Source: Patulibacter americanus DSM 16676
GTDB lineage: Bacteria; Actinomycetota; Thermoleophilia; Solirubrobacterales; Solirubrobacteraceae
Direction: 5' to 3'
DNA length: 64,000 nucleotides
NCBI RefSeq assembly: GCF_000420025.1
Contig: NZ_ATUD01000004.1
Span: forward strand, 62,001 to 126,000
The position numbers and the translations under genes are program-made. The first letter of the stretch is position 1. Each line of letters opens with the position of its first letter. A model generated the notes under the pieces. The model was not told the DNA's origin. It saw nothing but the letters and a program-made list of their open reading frames with translations, and made no database searches. Shown in pieces: positions 1 through 7,758 of the stretch.

Positions 1-1059
1 CTGCTGGTGCTTGCCCTTCAGCACCGCCTGATCGAACGACGTGAGCAGCTCGGTCGGCTTCGTCCGCACCCACGGGGAGAGCCCCTCGGCGTTGATGCGC
101 TTGTTCGTGAAGTCGAACTCGTAGAGGCCCAGGTAGCCGTTGCCGCCCTGGTAGGCCATCTGGTAGTCGATGACGACCTCGTGGACGTCGTGGCCGAAGT
201 CGTTCTTCTTCGTCAGCCGCGACGCGCCGTGGTAATGGCCGTTGAACGTCAGGAAGATCTGGTCGTTCTTCTTGATCAGCTTGTCCCACAGGCGCAGGCC
301 GTAGTCGGTCTCCTTCGCCGTCTCGCCGTCGCTCTGGATGTCGATGAGCTGGTGGGTGGTCAGGATCACCGGCATCGTCGGGTTGTCGGCGATGACCTTG
401 TTCGCCCACGCCAGCGTCGCGTCGGACGCCTTCCAGGAGAGCGCGAGGACGAGGAACTGGCGGCCCTCGGCGGTGAACTTGTGCCAGGTGTTGAAGCCCG
501 TCGGGTCCATCCCGCCGAACGTCGCGTTGGTCTTCGCACGCACCTCGGTGAACGTCTTGCGGTACGGCTCGTTGGGCAGGTCGTACTGGTCGTCGTTGAG
601 CGACGTGTTGCGCACGTCGTGGTTGCCGGCGAGGACGGAGTAGGGCAGGCCCGCGGACTCCAGGGTCTTCATCGCGTTGTCCGCGACGGTCCACTCCTCG
701 GGCTTGTTCACGCGGTCGACGACGTCGCCGAGGTGCGCGACGAACGGGATGTCGAGCTCCTTGGCGTTCTTCGTCAGCCAGGAGGTCTGCGACTCGAACG
801 GGTTGGTGCCGAACTTCGCGAACTGGTTGCCCTCGCCCGGCGCCGCGTAGCGGGAGTAGAACTGCGTGTCGGGCAGGACGGCCAGCGTGAAGCTCGAGAC
901 CTGCTTCGCGTCGCCGGTGGCGGGAACGGCCGAGGCGGTGCCGGCCAGCGGGCCCGCGGCGAGCAGGCCGCCGGTGGCCGCGACGGCGGCAGCGAGGCGG
1001 CGCAGGCGCGCGGAGGGGCGCCGCGGTGACCCGGAGGTCGAGGCGTGCGGATGGGGCAC
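1..1059 (-). CDS. Secreted metallophosphoesterase (calcineurin-like), C-terminus cut by window edge
   Basis: The frame is open from the window edge to a GTG at 1057-1059, giving 353 residues so far. The first 45 residues form a signal peptide: paired arginines near 13-21, an Ala/Leu core and an Ala-Ser-Ala cleavage site near 44; the arginines make Tat export possible. Metallophosphoesterase motifs follow in order: LPDTQ (62-66), GDVVD (111-115), GNHD (145-148), a histidine near 236 and GHYH (274-277). Together these supply the usual di-metal ligands, so hydrolysis of a phosphoester outside the membrane is likely; the substrate is unknown. The start is set by AAGGA (1066-1070), six bases upstream. 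It is transcribed away from the methyltransferase gene, with 290 bp between them in which I recognise no further element. A second, differently built phosphatase lies at 22110. Confidence 0.88.
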   Translation of the reverse strand, partial: MPHPHASTSGSPRRPSARLRRLAAAVAATGGLLAAGPLAGTASAVPATGDAKQVSSFTLAVLPDTQFYSRYAAPGEGNQFAKFGTNPFESQTSWLTKNAKELDIPFVAHLGDVVDRVNKPEEWTVADNAMKTLESAGLPYSVLAGNHDVRNTSLNDDQYDLPNEPYRKTFTEVRAKTNATFGGMDPTGFNTWHKFTAEGRQFLVLALSWKASDATLAWANKVIADNPTMPVILTTHQLIDIQSDGETAKETDYGLRLWDKLIKKNDQIFLTFNGHYHGASRLTKKNDFGHDVHEVVIDYQMAYQGGNGYLGLYEFDFTNKRINAEGLSPWVRTKPTELLTSFDQAVLKGKHQQ

Positions 1060-1349
1060 GGAGGGTCCTTCTTCAGAGGGGATACGTCACGGCCGGACGG
1101 TCGCCCGACGCGCGGCGATGCACCGTCGCAGCGTGTACGGCGGCCCCTTGTCGCCCGGGTGTTTCTGAAGGGTGAAGAACCGGAGAACGCCCGCTTTCTA
1201 CGGGGATCCCGTGGACGCAAAGCCCCCCGGGCGGAGGGGTCCGCGGGCTATCGACGCACGCCGTCGTCGCGGCGTACGGCGCCCGCCGACGGCCCCGGAA
1301 CGGCCGCCGTGGCCGCACGGACGGGGCCGCCTGCCATCCTGCGTGCGGC

Positions 1350-2138
1350 ATGAACGAGCACGACCACCAGATCGGCCTGCACGGCCTCGCGCTGCTGCGG
1401 GCGGGCGTGAAGGGCGACGCGCTCGGCGTGCACCGCCACCGCTCCGCGATCACCGACCTGCTGAACGACCCGTCCGACGCGACGAGCCGGGTGCTGCCCG
1501 AGGTCTCCGTCCAGGAGGGCTACGCGGCGTGGGCGACGTCCTACGACGAGCGCCGCAACGCGTCGATCCGCGCCGAGGAGCCGGTCGTCCGCGAGCTGCT
1601 CCAGGGACGCACGCCCGGCGTCGCGGTCGACGTCGGCACGGGGACGGGGCGCCACGCGACGTGGCTCGCCGCCCAGGGGCACCGCGTCACCGGCATCGAC
1701 ACGTCCCGCGCGATGCTCGAGGTCGCCCGCTCGCGCGCCCCGGAGCTCGAGTGGATCGAGGCCGACCTGCGTGCGCTGCCGCTCCCCGACGCGTGCGCCG
1801 ACATCGTCGTCTGCGGTCTGACGCTCTCCCACCTGCCGACGCTGGTCGGGATCGCCGAGCTCGCGCGGCTGCTGCGTCCCGGCGGTCGGCTCGTCGTCTC
1901 GAACCCGCACCCGCTGGCCACCGACGTCCTCCACGCCCGCGCGTGGACGACCACCGCGGACGGCATCCGGGTGCAGGTGCCCGAATGGGCCCACGGGCTC
2001 GGCGAGTACGTCGCGCGCTTCGTCGCCGCCGGCCTGGTGCCGACGGTCCTCCAGGAACCGCCCCACGACGGCGAGGACCCCATGCTCCAGGGCATGCCCG
2101 CCGCCGTCGTGTGGGCCGCCGATCGTCCCGAGGCCTGA
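1350..2138 (+). CDS. SAM-dependent class I methyltransferase
   Basis: The 262-residue protein has a Rossmann methyltransferase core. Motif I (VDVGTGTG, about 93-100) binds S-adenosylmethionine, GID at 115-117 carries the acidic residue that usually contacts the ribose, and a post-II strand (LRPGGRLVVSN) follows near 175-185. The first 85 residues have no family signature I recognise; the C-terminus (about 200-255) is where substrate-specific elements normally lie. The fold is clear but the methyl acceptor cannot be read from the sequence. The next gene begins three bases after the stop, so the two are probably co-transcribed; this links the enzyme only loosely to RNA modification. I see no strong Shine-Dalgarno before the ATG. 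Confidence 0.85.
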   Translation: MNEHDHQIGLHGLALLRAGVKGDALGVHRHRSAITDLLNDPSDATSRVLPEVSVQEGYAAWATSYDERRNASIRAEEPVVRELLQGRTPGVAVDVGTGTGRHATWLAAQGHRVTGIDTSRAMLEVARSRAPELEWIEADLRALPLPDACADIVVCGLTLSHLPTLVGIAELARLLRPGGRLVVSNPHPLATDVLHARAWTTTADGIRVQVPEWAHGLGEYVARFVAAGLVPTVLQEPPHDGEDPMLQGMPAAVVWAADRPEA

Positions 2139-2141
2139 GCC

Positions 2142-2864
2142 ATGCGCCTGCAGAAGTACCTCGCCCACGCCGGCGTCGCGTCGCGGCGCGCGTCGGAGCA
2201 GATCGTCGCCGACGGGCGGGTGACCGTCGACGGCGAGGTCGTGCACGACCCCGCGACCGACGTCGGGCCCGGCGACGACGTCCGGGTCGACGGGCGCAGC
2301 GTGACGCCCGTGTCCGACACCGTCGTCTACGCGCTGAACAAGCCCGCGGGCGTCGTCTCCACCGCGAAGGACACGCACCGCCGCGAGACCGTCGTCGAGC
2401 TCGTCCCCGCCGACGGCCGCCGGCTCTACCCCGTCGGCCGCCTCGACGCGGAGACGACCGGGCTGATCCTGCTCACGGACGACGGCGAGCTGGCCGACCT
2501 GCTCACCCATCCGCGCTACGAGGTCCAGAAGGTCTACATCGCCGAGGTCGCCGGCGGCCCCGTCGGCCACGACACGGTCGACGCGCTGCGCTCCGGCGTC
2601 CAGCTCGACGATGGCCCGACGCTGCCGGCCGGCGTCGAGCGCATGAACGAGCGCATGCTGCGGATCACGCTCCGCGAAGGTCGCAAGCGCCAGGTTCGCC
2701 GCATGTGCGAGGCCGTGGGACACCCCGTCGTCTCGCTGCGGCGCGTGAAGCTGGGCCCGCTCGACGTCGGCAGCCTGCGTCCCGGGCAGTGGCGGCTGCT
2801 CGAGGCCAGCGAGATCGAGGCGCTGCGCGCCGCGCCGGTGCGCACGGGCGCCGACCGCGACTGA
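2142..2864 (+). CDS. rluB: 23S rRNA pseudouridine synthase (RluB/RsuA family)
   Basis: The product (240 residues) has an N-terminal S4 RNA-binding domain (about 1-50, starting RLQKYLAHAGVASRR) and a pseudouridine synthase domain. The catalytic aspartate is Asp102 in GRLDAETTGLILLT, and the family motif KPAGVVST lies at 67-74. Members isomerise a single uridine in helix 89 of 23S rRNA (RluB) or in 16S rRNA (RsuA). The actinobacterial gene is usually annotated rluB, and the symbol is assigned on that basis only. It starts three bases after the methyltransferase stop. The C-terminus (EALRAAPVRTGADRD) is a short charged tail. The gene converges on the kinase gene at 2913 with 48 bp between the stops. 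Confidence 0.9.
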   Translation: MRLQKYLAHAGVASRRASEQIVADGRVTVDGEVVHDPATDVGPGDDVRVDGRSVTPVSDTVVYALNKPAGVVSTAKDTHRRETVVELVPADGRRLYPVGRLDAETTGLILLTDDGELADLLTHPRYEVQKVYIAEVAGGPVGHDTVDALRSGVQLDDGPTLPAGVERMNERMLRITLREGRKRQVRRMCEAVGHPVVSLRRVKLGPLDVGSLRPGQWRLLEASEIEALRAAPVRTGADRD

Positions 2865-2912
2865 CCGGGCGACCCACGCCTCGCCGGGCGCGGTGGGCCC
2901 GGGGCGAGCGAC

Positions 2913-4313
2913 TCAGCCCGCCACGTCGCCGCGGTCGGCGGCGGGCAGCACGAGCGTGAAGGTGCTGCCTGCGCCAAGGGTGCTGGCGACGTCGAGCCGG
3001 CCGCCGAGCGCCTCGGCCAGCGTGCGCGAGACCGTCAGGCCGAGGCCCGTGCCCTCCGTGCCCGCCGGCGCGGACCGCAGTCGCGTGAACGGGGCGAAGA
3101 TCTCCGTCAGGTCGGAGGCCGCGATGCCGGGGCCCGTGTCTCGCACGTCGATCCGCACGTAGCCGCCGTCGCGGCGCGCCGTGAGGGTGACGGTGCCGTC
3201 CGGTCGGTCGTACTTGACCGCGTTGGCCAGCAGGTTCAGCAGCACCTGGACGGCGTGGCGACGGTCCGTCCGCACGGTCAGGCCGTCGGGGATGTCGACG
3301 TCGATCGCGATGCCGCGGTCGCGCGCGCCGGGGGCGGCCAGCGCGACGGCGTCCGCGGCGAGGACCTCGACGGGGACCGGCGTCGGGTCGACGGGCAGGG
3401 CTCCCGACTCGATGCGCGAGATGTCGAGCAGCTCGTCGACGAGCGTCAGGAGGTGCCGCCCGGCGCGACTGATCTGCGCGACGCCGTCGGCGTCCTCCGG
3501 CGGTAGCTCCGAGCCCTCGAGCAGCTGCGCGAACCCCAGGATCGCGTTCAGCGGCGTGCGCAGCTCGTGGCTCATGCGCGAGAGGAACTCCGTCTTCGCG
3601 CCGCTCGCCCGCCGGTCCGCGGCCCGCTCCCGGCGGTGCAGGTGCTCCAGCCGCTCCAGCAGGCCGGCGGTGGCCTGGTCGGCGAACGCCGCGACCTCGG
3701 TGACCGTCGGCGTGGGCCGGGCGCGGTCCACCCGGGCACGCACGTCGTCGGCGCGCTCGGGGGCGTCGCGCTGGATCGCGGCGACGACCACGTCGGCCGC
3801 CGCCTGCGCCACGTCCGGGTCGAAGCTCCAGACGACGTCGAAGACCCGGTCGGCCTCGGCCTCCGGCAGCGGCTCCCCGCCCTCGGGGGTCCGGCGGTGC
3901 GCCGCGCCGTCGAGCCCGCAGAGCGTGATCGCCAGGGAGGGCCCCATCGCGAGCACGAACCACTCCTGCTCGAGCGGGTTGCCGACGGCCAGGCGCACGC
4001 CGACGTGGTCCGTCTGCCACTCGGGCGGCGGCTCCTCGCCCGCGAAGACCGCGATGACGTCGGAGTCCTCCGACAGGCGCAGGTAGCGGTCGCGCTCCGC
4101 CGCCCAGTGCCCGAGGTGCTGGAACCCGGAGAGGAGGACGGTCGGGGCGTCCGCCTCGGCCACGAGGCCCTCGATGAGGTGGCTGGCCGCGACGAGGGCG
4201 CCCTTCGATACCGCCGTGGGCCGCAGCCCGGGAGCGTGCTCCAGCAGCGCGCGGTACAGCGAGCTGTGGACCTCGATCCGGTCGGGGGCCTGCCCGCTGT
4301 CGCCACGCCGCAT
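2913..4313 (-). CDS. DICT-domain sensor histidine kinase
   Basis: From the ATG at 4311-4313 the protein is 466 residues with no membrane segment. Residues 15-185 match the DICT sensory domain, with a strand/helix pattern around LLSGFQHLGHW (60-70) and LAMGPSLAITLCGLDG (121-136). DICT stands for diguanylate cyclases and two-component systems, where it is found. A linker helix leads to a HisKA domain with phospho-acceptor His249 (SHELRTP) and an HATPase domain with N box (NLLANAVKY, about 360-368), G1 DTGPGI (392-397) and G2 GTGLGL (421-426). All residues needed for kinase activity are present. The ligand of DICT domains is unknown, although light or redox input has been proposed. The gene is divergent from the REC-kinase gene at 4326 with only 12 bases between start codons. 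Confidence 0.88.
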   Translation of the reverse strand: MRRGDSGQAPDRIEVHSSLYRALLEHAPGLRPTAVSKGALVAASHLIEGLVAEADAPTVLLSGFQHLGHWAAERDRYLRLSEDSDVIAVFAGEEPPPEWQTDHVGVRLAVGNPLEQEWFVLAMGPSLAITLCGLDGAAHRRTPEGGEPLPEAEADRVFDVVWSFDPDVAQAAADVVVAAIQRDAPERADDVRARVDRARPTPTVTEVAAFADQATAGLLERLEHLHRRERAADRRASGAKTEFLSRMSHELRTPLNAILGFAQLLEGSELPPEDADGVAQISRAGRHLLTLVDELLDISRIESGALPVDPTPVPVEVLAADAVALAAPGARDRGIAIDVDIPDGLTVRTDRRHAVQVLLNLLANAVKYDRPDGTVTLTARRDGGYVRIDVRDTGPGIAASDLTEIFAPFTRLRSAPAGTEGTGLGLTVSRTLAEALGGRLDVASTLGAGSTFTLVLPAADRGDVAG

Positions 4314-4328
4314 ACTGCGGGGACTATG
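4311..4328. promoter_or_regulatory. Face-to-face divergent promoter candidate between two signalling genes
   Basis: The start codons of the two kinases are 12 bases apart. On the plus strand CATACT (4311-4316) sits nine bases before the ATG at 4326. On the minus strand CATAGT (4328 down to 4323) sits nine bases before the ATG at 4313. Each box therefore contains the other gene's start codon. This resembles the leaderless -10 arrangement seen elsewhere in the window, although the first base is C rather than T. If real, the two genes could not be transcribed at the same instant. Confidence 0.35.
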
Positions 4329-5531
4329 ACCGACGGCGGACCAGGGGTGGGGGAGGCGACGACGCCGGTCGTGCGAGCGAACGGCGGCGTGCCGCTGCGA
4401 CGGATCCGGGTGGGTGCCCGGGAGCCGCGGATCGTCGTCCTCGACGACGACGACACGAACGTCCTCCTGCTCTCGCGCCTGCTCACCCGGGCCGGCTACG
4501 AGGACGTCGTCACCTCGACGGACCCCGTCGCGACGACCGCGGCCATCCTGGAGGACCCACCGGACCTGCTGCTGCTCGACCTGCGCATGCCGGAGCTCGA
4601 CGGCTACGGGGTGCTCGAGCGCCTCGCGCCGCTGCTGGCGGCACCGCACGAGCTGGCGGTCCTCGTCCTGACCGCCGACCTGACGACGGAGACGCGGCAC
4701 CGGGCCCTCGCGGCCGGCGCCCGCGACTTCGTGACGAAGCCGTTCGACCTCGTCGAGCTCGCGCTGCGCGTCGGCAACCTGCTCGAGACGGCCGACCTGC
4801 ACCGCCGGCTGCGCGAGCAGAACGACCGCCTGGAGTCCGCGGTCGGCGCGCGCACCGACGAGCTCGTGCGGCTGTCCGCCGAGCTCGCCCACGAGGTCCG
4901 CACGCCGCTATACGCGATCCGCGGCGTGGCCGAGGTGCTCCTGGACTTCGAGGACGGCCTGCCCGCCGCGTTGCGCGGCGACATCGCCCAGGTCGACGCG
5001 TTCGCCCGCCTGGCCCTCGAGCTCGTCGACCGCGGGATCGCCTCGGCCCGCGCGGTCGCCGGCAGCGTCCTGCCCGCCCCGGCGGCGGTCGAGGTCACCG
5101 ACGTGCTCGCCGGCCTGCGCGACGTGATGGGACGGACGGCGGGGGCGGCGGACGGACGGCTGCACGTCGCCGACGGCGCCGGGCTGCCGCCCATCGTCAC
5201 CGACGCCCCGCGGCTGGGTCAGGTGCTGCGCAACCTGGTGGCCGACGCCCTCGGCGCCGCGGGCGAGGGCCAGGTCCGGGTGTCGGCCGAGCTCGTCGAC
5301 GACGGGGCGCGGATGGCGTTCCACGTGCGCCGGCCCGACGCGGCGCCGGCCTCCGTGACGGGGTCGGCCGGGGCGGCAGAGGATCACGGCATGGGCCTCC
5401 CGATCGCCCGCCGCCTCGCGCGCCTGCTCGGCGGCGAGGTCACCGTGACCGACGCCGGCGACGGCGACTCCTGCCTGACGGCCACCGTGGCGACGCACCT
5501 CGAGGTGCCGCCGGCCGGCGGCACCGTCTGA
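4326..5531 (+). CDS. Receiver-histidine kinase hybrid with degenerate ATPase domain
   Basis: The 401-residue protein starts at ATG 4326; the receiver begins only at residue 34, so a later GTG start is possible. The REC domain (34-150) keeps the acidic pair (DDDD, 40-43), phospho-acceptor Asp85 in LLDLRMPELDG, Thr116 and Lys138. A helix (155-185) joins it to a HisKA domain with His189 (AHEVRTP). The C-terminal HATPase region has a plausible N box (about 300-312) and DHGMGLPIA as G2, but the G1 DxGxG motif is absent and its place holds an Ala/Pro-rich stretch near 340-355. ATP binding may be weak or lost. Likely roles are phosphorelay partner or non-catalytic dimerisation scaffold. It converges on the single-domain receiver gene, 19 bp away. 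Confidence 0.82.
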   Translation: MTDGGPGVGEATTPVVRANGGVPLRRIRVGAREPRIVVLDDDDTNVLLLSRLLTRAGYEDVVTSTDPVATTAAILEDPPDLLLLDLRMPELDGYGVLERLAPLLAAPHELAVLVLTADLTTETRHRALAAGARDFVTKPFDLVELALRVGNLLETADLHRRLREQNDRLESAVGARTDELVRLSAELAHEVRTPLYAIRGVAEVLLDFEDGLPAALRGDIAQVDAFARLALELVDRGIASARAVAGSVLPAPAAVEVTDVLAGLRDVMGRTAGAADGRLHVADGAGLPPIVTDAPRLGQVLRNLVADALGAAGEGQVRVSAELVDDGARMAFHVRRPDAAPASVTGSAGAAEDHGMGLPIARRLARLLGGEVTVTDAGDGDSCLTATVATHLEVPPAGGTV

Positions 5532-5550
5532 GCGGCGCGCCCGGACGCCC

Positions 5551-5964
5551 TCAGGCCGCCGGCTTCGCCAGCGCCCGCACGCGGTCGAGGATCGCCCGCC
5601 GCGACGTGTCCTTGCCCAGGACGGCGTCGTATGCCTGCGGCCCGTCGTCGCCGTCGGCCGCCATGCGGTCCGTCAGCTCCTCCGCGAAGGCGGAGAGCAG
5701 GAGCACGCGGCAATCGGGGTCGGCGCGCTGGATGAGCACGGCGGCGGCGAGGCCGTCGAGGTCGGGCATCCGGTAGTCCAGGACGACGACCCGGGGGGCC
5801 AGCTCCGCCGAGGCGGAGACGGCGTCGAGTCCGCCACCGACCGCGGCGACGAGCTCGAGGTCGGGGGAGGCCTGTATTGCCCGGGCGAGCCCGGAACGGT
5901 AGATGTCGCTGTCGTCGGCGATGAGGACGCGGACCGACGTGGGGGGCGTGGGGTCGGCAGCCAT
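5551..5964 (-). CDS. Single-domain response regulator (CheY-like receiver)
   Basis: The 137-residue protein is one receiver domain with no output domain. Asp17 and Asp18 form the acidic pocket, Asp63 (VVVLDYRMPDLDG) is the phospho-acceptor, Ser91 takes the Thr/Ser switch position and Lys118 the conserved lysine. The N-terminus (DDSDIYRSGLARAI) resembles receivers of the NarL type, so this could be a NarL-like regulator that lacks its DNA-binding part. There is no frameshift or downstream HTH: the stop is followed directly by the convergent hybrid gene. With the DICT kinase and the REC-kinase hybrid next door, a three-protein phosphorelay is a reasonable hypothesis. AACGAT lies ten bases before the ATG on the coding strand, a weak -10 candidate. 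Confidence 0.85.
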   Translation of the reverse strand: MAADPTPPTSVRVLIADDSDIYRSGLARAIQASPDLELVAAVGGGLDAVSASAELAPRVVVLDYRMPDLDGLAAAVLIQRADPDCRVLLLSAFAEELTDRMAADGDDGPQAYDAVLGKDTSRRAILDRVRALAKPAA

Positions 5965-5968
5965 GTGT

Positions 5969-6005
5969 GGGGGGATCGTTCGACTCGGAGCCGCAGCATC
6001 CCCCC
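5969..6005. repeat. Inverted repeat upstream of the receiver gene
   Basis: GGGGGGAT (5969-5976) is repeated inverted as ATCCCCCC (5998-6005), with 21 bases between. A second short inverted pair, GTTCGAC (5978-5984) and GTCGAAC (6029-6035), overlaps the same stretch. It lies just upstream of the minus-strand receiver start and in the leader region of chorismate mutase, so it could be an operator for either gene. No binding factor can be named. Confidence 0.3.
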
Positions 6006-6101
6006 TGGACGTCCGGCGCGGGGGAATCGTCGAACCTTCGTCCGCCTACGCCGTCCACGGTCGGCCGTCCGCCCGGACGGGCCCCTGCGATCATGCGGCG
6101 C

Positions 6102-6470
6102 ATGCGGCTGCACGCCCTCCGGGGAGCGATCTCCGTCGAGCACGACGAGGCGGGGGAGATCCTCTCCCGCACCACGGAGCTCATGCACGAGCTCCTCGAC
6201 CGCAATGCCCTGCGGCCGGAGGACATCGTCTCCTGCATCTTCACGATGACCCCGGACCTGAAGGCCGCCTTCCCGGCCGCGGCCGCGCGGGACATGGGCT
6301 TCGACCAGGTCCCCCTGATGTGCGCCGTTGAGATCGACGTCCCCGGCGCCCTGCCGCAGATCATCCGCGTGATGGCGCACTACTACTACGCCGGCGAGGA
6401 CCACCGGGCCCAGCACGTGTACCTCGGGCGGGCCAAGGCGCTGCGCAAGGACCTCGAGAGCGCGCAATAG
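6102..6470 (+). CDS. aroH: Chorismate mutase, AroH class
   Basis: The 122-residue protein aligns along its whole length with the monofunctional AroH-class chorismate mutase of Bacillus subtilis. The active-site residues are all found at nearly the same positions: Arg7 (LRGA), Glu77 (CAVEIDV), Arg89 (IIRVM) and Tyr107 (HVYLGRA). The enzyme converts chorismate to prephenate, the entry to phenylalanine and tyrosine, as a trimeric cytosolic enzyme. Start choice: ATG 6102 gives the family's usual length, and an in-frame ATG three codons earlier (6093) is also possible; neither has a clear Shine-Dalgarno. A HisC-like aminotransferase follows after 53 bp, and DAHP and EPSP synthase genes lie 5 kb on, so the gene belongs to a dispersed aromatic amino acid cluster. 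Confidence 0.92.
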   Translation: MRLHALRGAISVEHDEAGEILSRTTELMHELLDRNALRPEDIVSCIFTMTPDLKAAFPAAAARDMGFDQVPLMCAVEIDVPGALPQIIRVMAHYYYAGEDHRAQHVYLGRAKALRKDLESAQ

Positions 6471-6511
6471 ACCCGGAGGGCCGCGGAAGGCGGCCGGCGG
6501 GCGCGATTTGG

Positions 6512-6517
6512 GACGAT
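6512..6517 (+). promoter_or_regulatory. Candidate -10 box for hisC
   Basis: GACGAT lies six bases before the GTG start at 6524, the same spacing as the TANNNT boxes elsewhere in this window. The first base departs from the consensus, so support is weak. No Shine-Dalgarno is present between it and the start. Confidence 0.28.
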
Positions 6518-6523
6518 TGGTTC

Positions 6524-7621
6524 GTGCCGCTGAAGCTGTCCGCCACCGCGTCGAAGATCCCGTACTACCCGACGGCCGGCGGCTACAGCCTGCCCGACGG
6601 CGTGGCGCTGCTCGCGTCGAACGAGTGCCCGGACCCGCCGCTGCCAGAGGTCGTCGCCGCCGCGTCGGCCGCGCTCGCCGCGACGAACCGCTACCCCGAC
6701 CCGTCCTACGCGCCGCTGCGCCAGGCGCTGAGCGACCACACGGGCGTCGACCCGTCCCTGATCGCGGTCGGCAACGGCTCCTGCGAGGTCCTGCTGGCCC
6801 TGGGCGAGGCGCTGCTCGAGCCGGGCACGGAGCTCGTCTACGCGTGGCCGTCGTTCTCGGTCTACCCGCACCTCGAGGCGGCGTCCGGCGCGACGGCCGT
6901 CCGCGTGCCCCTCGACGACGACCACCGTCATGACCTCGACGCGATCGCCGACGCCATCACGGACGACACGCGCCTGGTCATCGTCTGCAACCCGAACAAC
7001 CCGACCTCGACCGCCGTCGGCCTCGAGCCGCTCCGCGCGTTCGTGCGCCGGGTGCCCGAGCACGTCGTCGTGCTGATCGACGAGGCGTACATCGAGTTCG
7101 CGGAGCAGTACCGGCCGGAGGACTCGATCTCACTGCTCCAGGAGCACCCGCACGTGGTGCTGCTGCGCACGTTCTCCAAGCTCTACGGCCTGGCCGGGTT
7201 GCGCGTCGGCTACGGCCTCTGCTCGTCGACCGACCTCGTCGGCGCCGTCGAGCGGGTCCGCCAGCCGTTCGTCGTCAACGTCGCCGCGGCCGCCGCGGCC
7301 ACCGAGGCGCTGCGTCACCCGGGCGAGACGGGGGCCCGCATCGCGCAGGCCCGCGAGTCCCGCGGCGTGCTTGAGGCGGGGCTGTCCGCGCTCGGCATCC
7401 GGGCCGCGCGGTCCGAGGCGAACTTCTGCTGGTTCGACCTGCCCGCCGACGGCCAGGATCCGGGCGAGGTCGAGCAGCGCGTGATCGCCTCCCTGCGCGA
7501 CGGCGGGATCCTCGTCCGCTCCGGCGGCGCCCTCGGCCGCCCCGGCGCCCTGCGCGTCACCTACGGCACCCGGGGCGACAACGAGCGCTTCCTCGCCGCG
7601 CTCCGCACCGCGCTGGCGTAG
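6524..7621 (+). CDS. hisC: Histidinol-phosphate / aromatic aminotransferase, PLP fold type I
   Basis: The 365-residue enzyme is a class I/II aminotransferase of the HisC family. It has NPNNPTS (156-162), the pyridine-nitrogen aspartate in LIDEAY (Asp186) and the Schiff-base lysine Lys219 in TFSKLYGLAGLRVGYG. HisC transfers an amino group from glutamate to imidazole-acetol phosphate in histidine synthesis. Close paralogues act on phenylpyruvate or 4-hydroxyphenylpyruvate, and sitting directly after chorismate mutase, with no other his gene in view, makes an aromatic role a real alternative. Sequence alone cannot decide. The GTG start at 6524 precedes an N-terminus of normal length (KIPYYPTAGG takes the place of the usual substrate-binding YxPG segment). 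A strong GC hairpin follows the stop. Confidence 0.88.
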   Translation: MPLKLSATASKIPYYPTAGGYSLPDGVALLASNECPDPPLPEVVAAASAALAATNRYPDPSYAPLRQALSDHTGVDPSLIAVGNGSCEVLLALGEALLEPGTELVYAWPSFSVYPHLEAASGATAVRVPLDDDHRHDLDAIADAITDDTRLVIVCNPNNPTSTAVGLEPLRAFVRRVPEHVVVLIDEAYIEFAEQYRPEDSISLLQEHPHVVLLRTFSKLYGLAGLRVGYGLCSSTDLVGAVERVRQPFVVNVAAAAAATEALRHPGETGARIAQARESRGVLEAGLSALGIRAARSEANFCWFDLPADGQDPGEVEQRVIASLRDGGILVRSGGALGRPGALRVTYGTRGDNERFLAALRTALA

Positions 7622-7624
7622 GGC

Positions 7625-7645
7625 GCGGGCCGGGGCCCGGCCCGC
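7625..7645 (+). terminator. GC hairpin terminator candidate after hisC
   Basis: GCGGGCCGGG (7625-7634) pairs perfectly with CCCGGCCCGC (7636-7645) across a single base. It begins four bases after the hisC stop. There is no T run, which is usual for hairpins in this window. Confidence 0.5.
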
Positions 7646-7742
7646 CACCGGAGCGGCCCGGCGGTGGCGCCGGTCGTTCCGGGCCGGCGCGGCCCGACGG
7701 CCGAAGTCACAGGACGTTCGCATCGCGGCGCGGTGCCGGCCG

Positions 7743-7748
7743 TACCGT
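7743..7748 (+). promoter_or_regulatory. Leaderless -10 box for the DUF4259 gene
   Basis: TACCGT lies ten bases before the ATG at 7759 with no Shine-Dalgarno between, matching the recurrent TANNNT-to-start arrangement. The preceding terminator hairpin supports a separate transcript. Confidence 0.42.
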
Positions 7749-7758
7749 CGGTCCCACC

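Noticed and set aside
4313..4892. Longer N-terminus for the DICT kinase (start at 4892)
   Set aside because: The added 193 residues are antisense to the receiver domain of the divergent gene and show no conservation.
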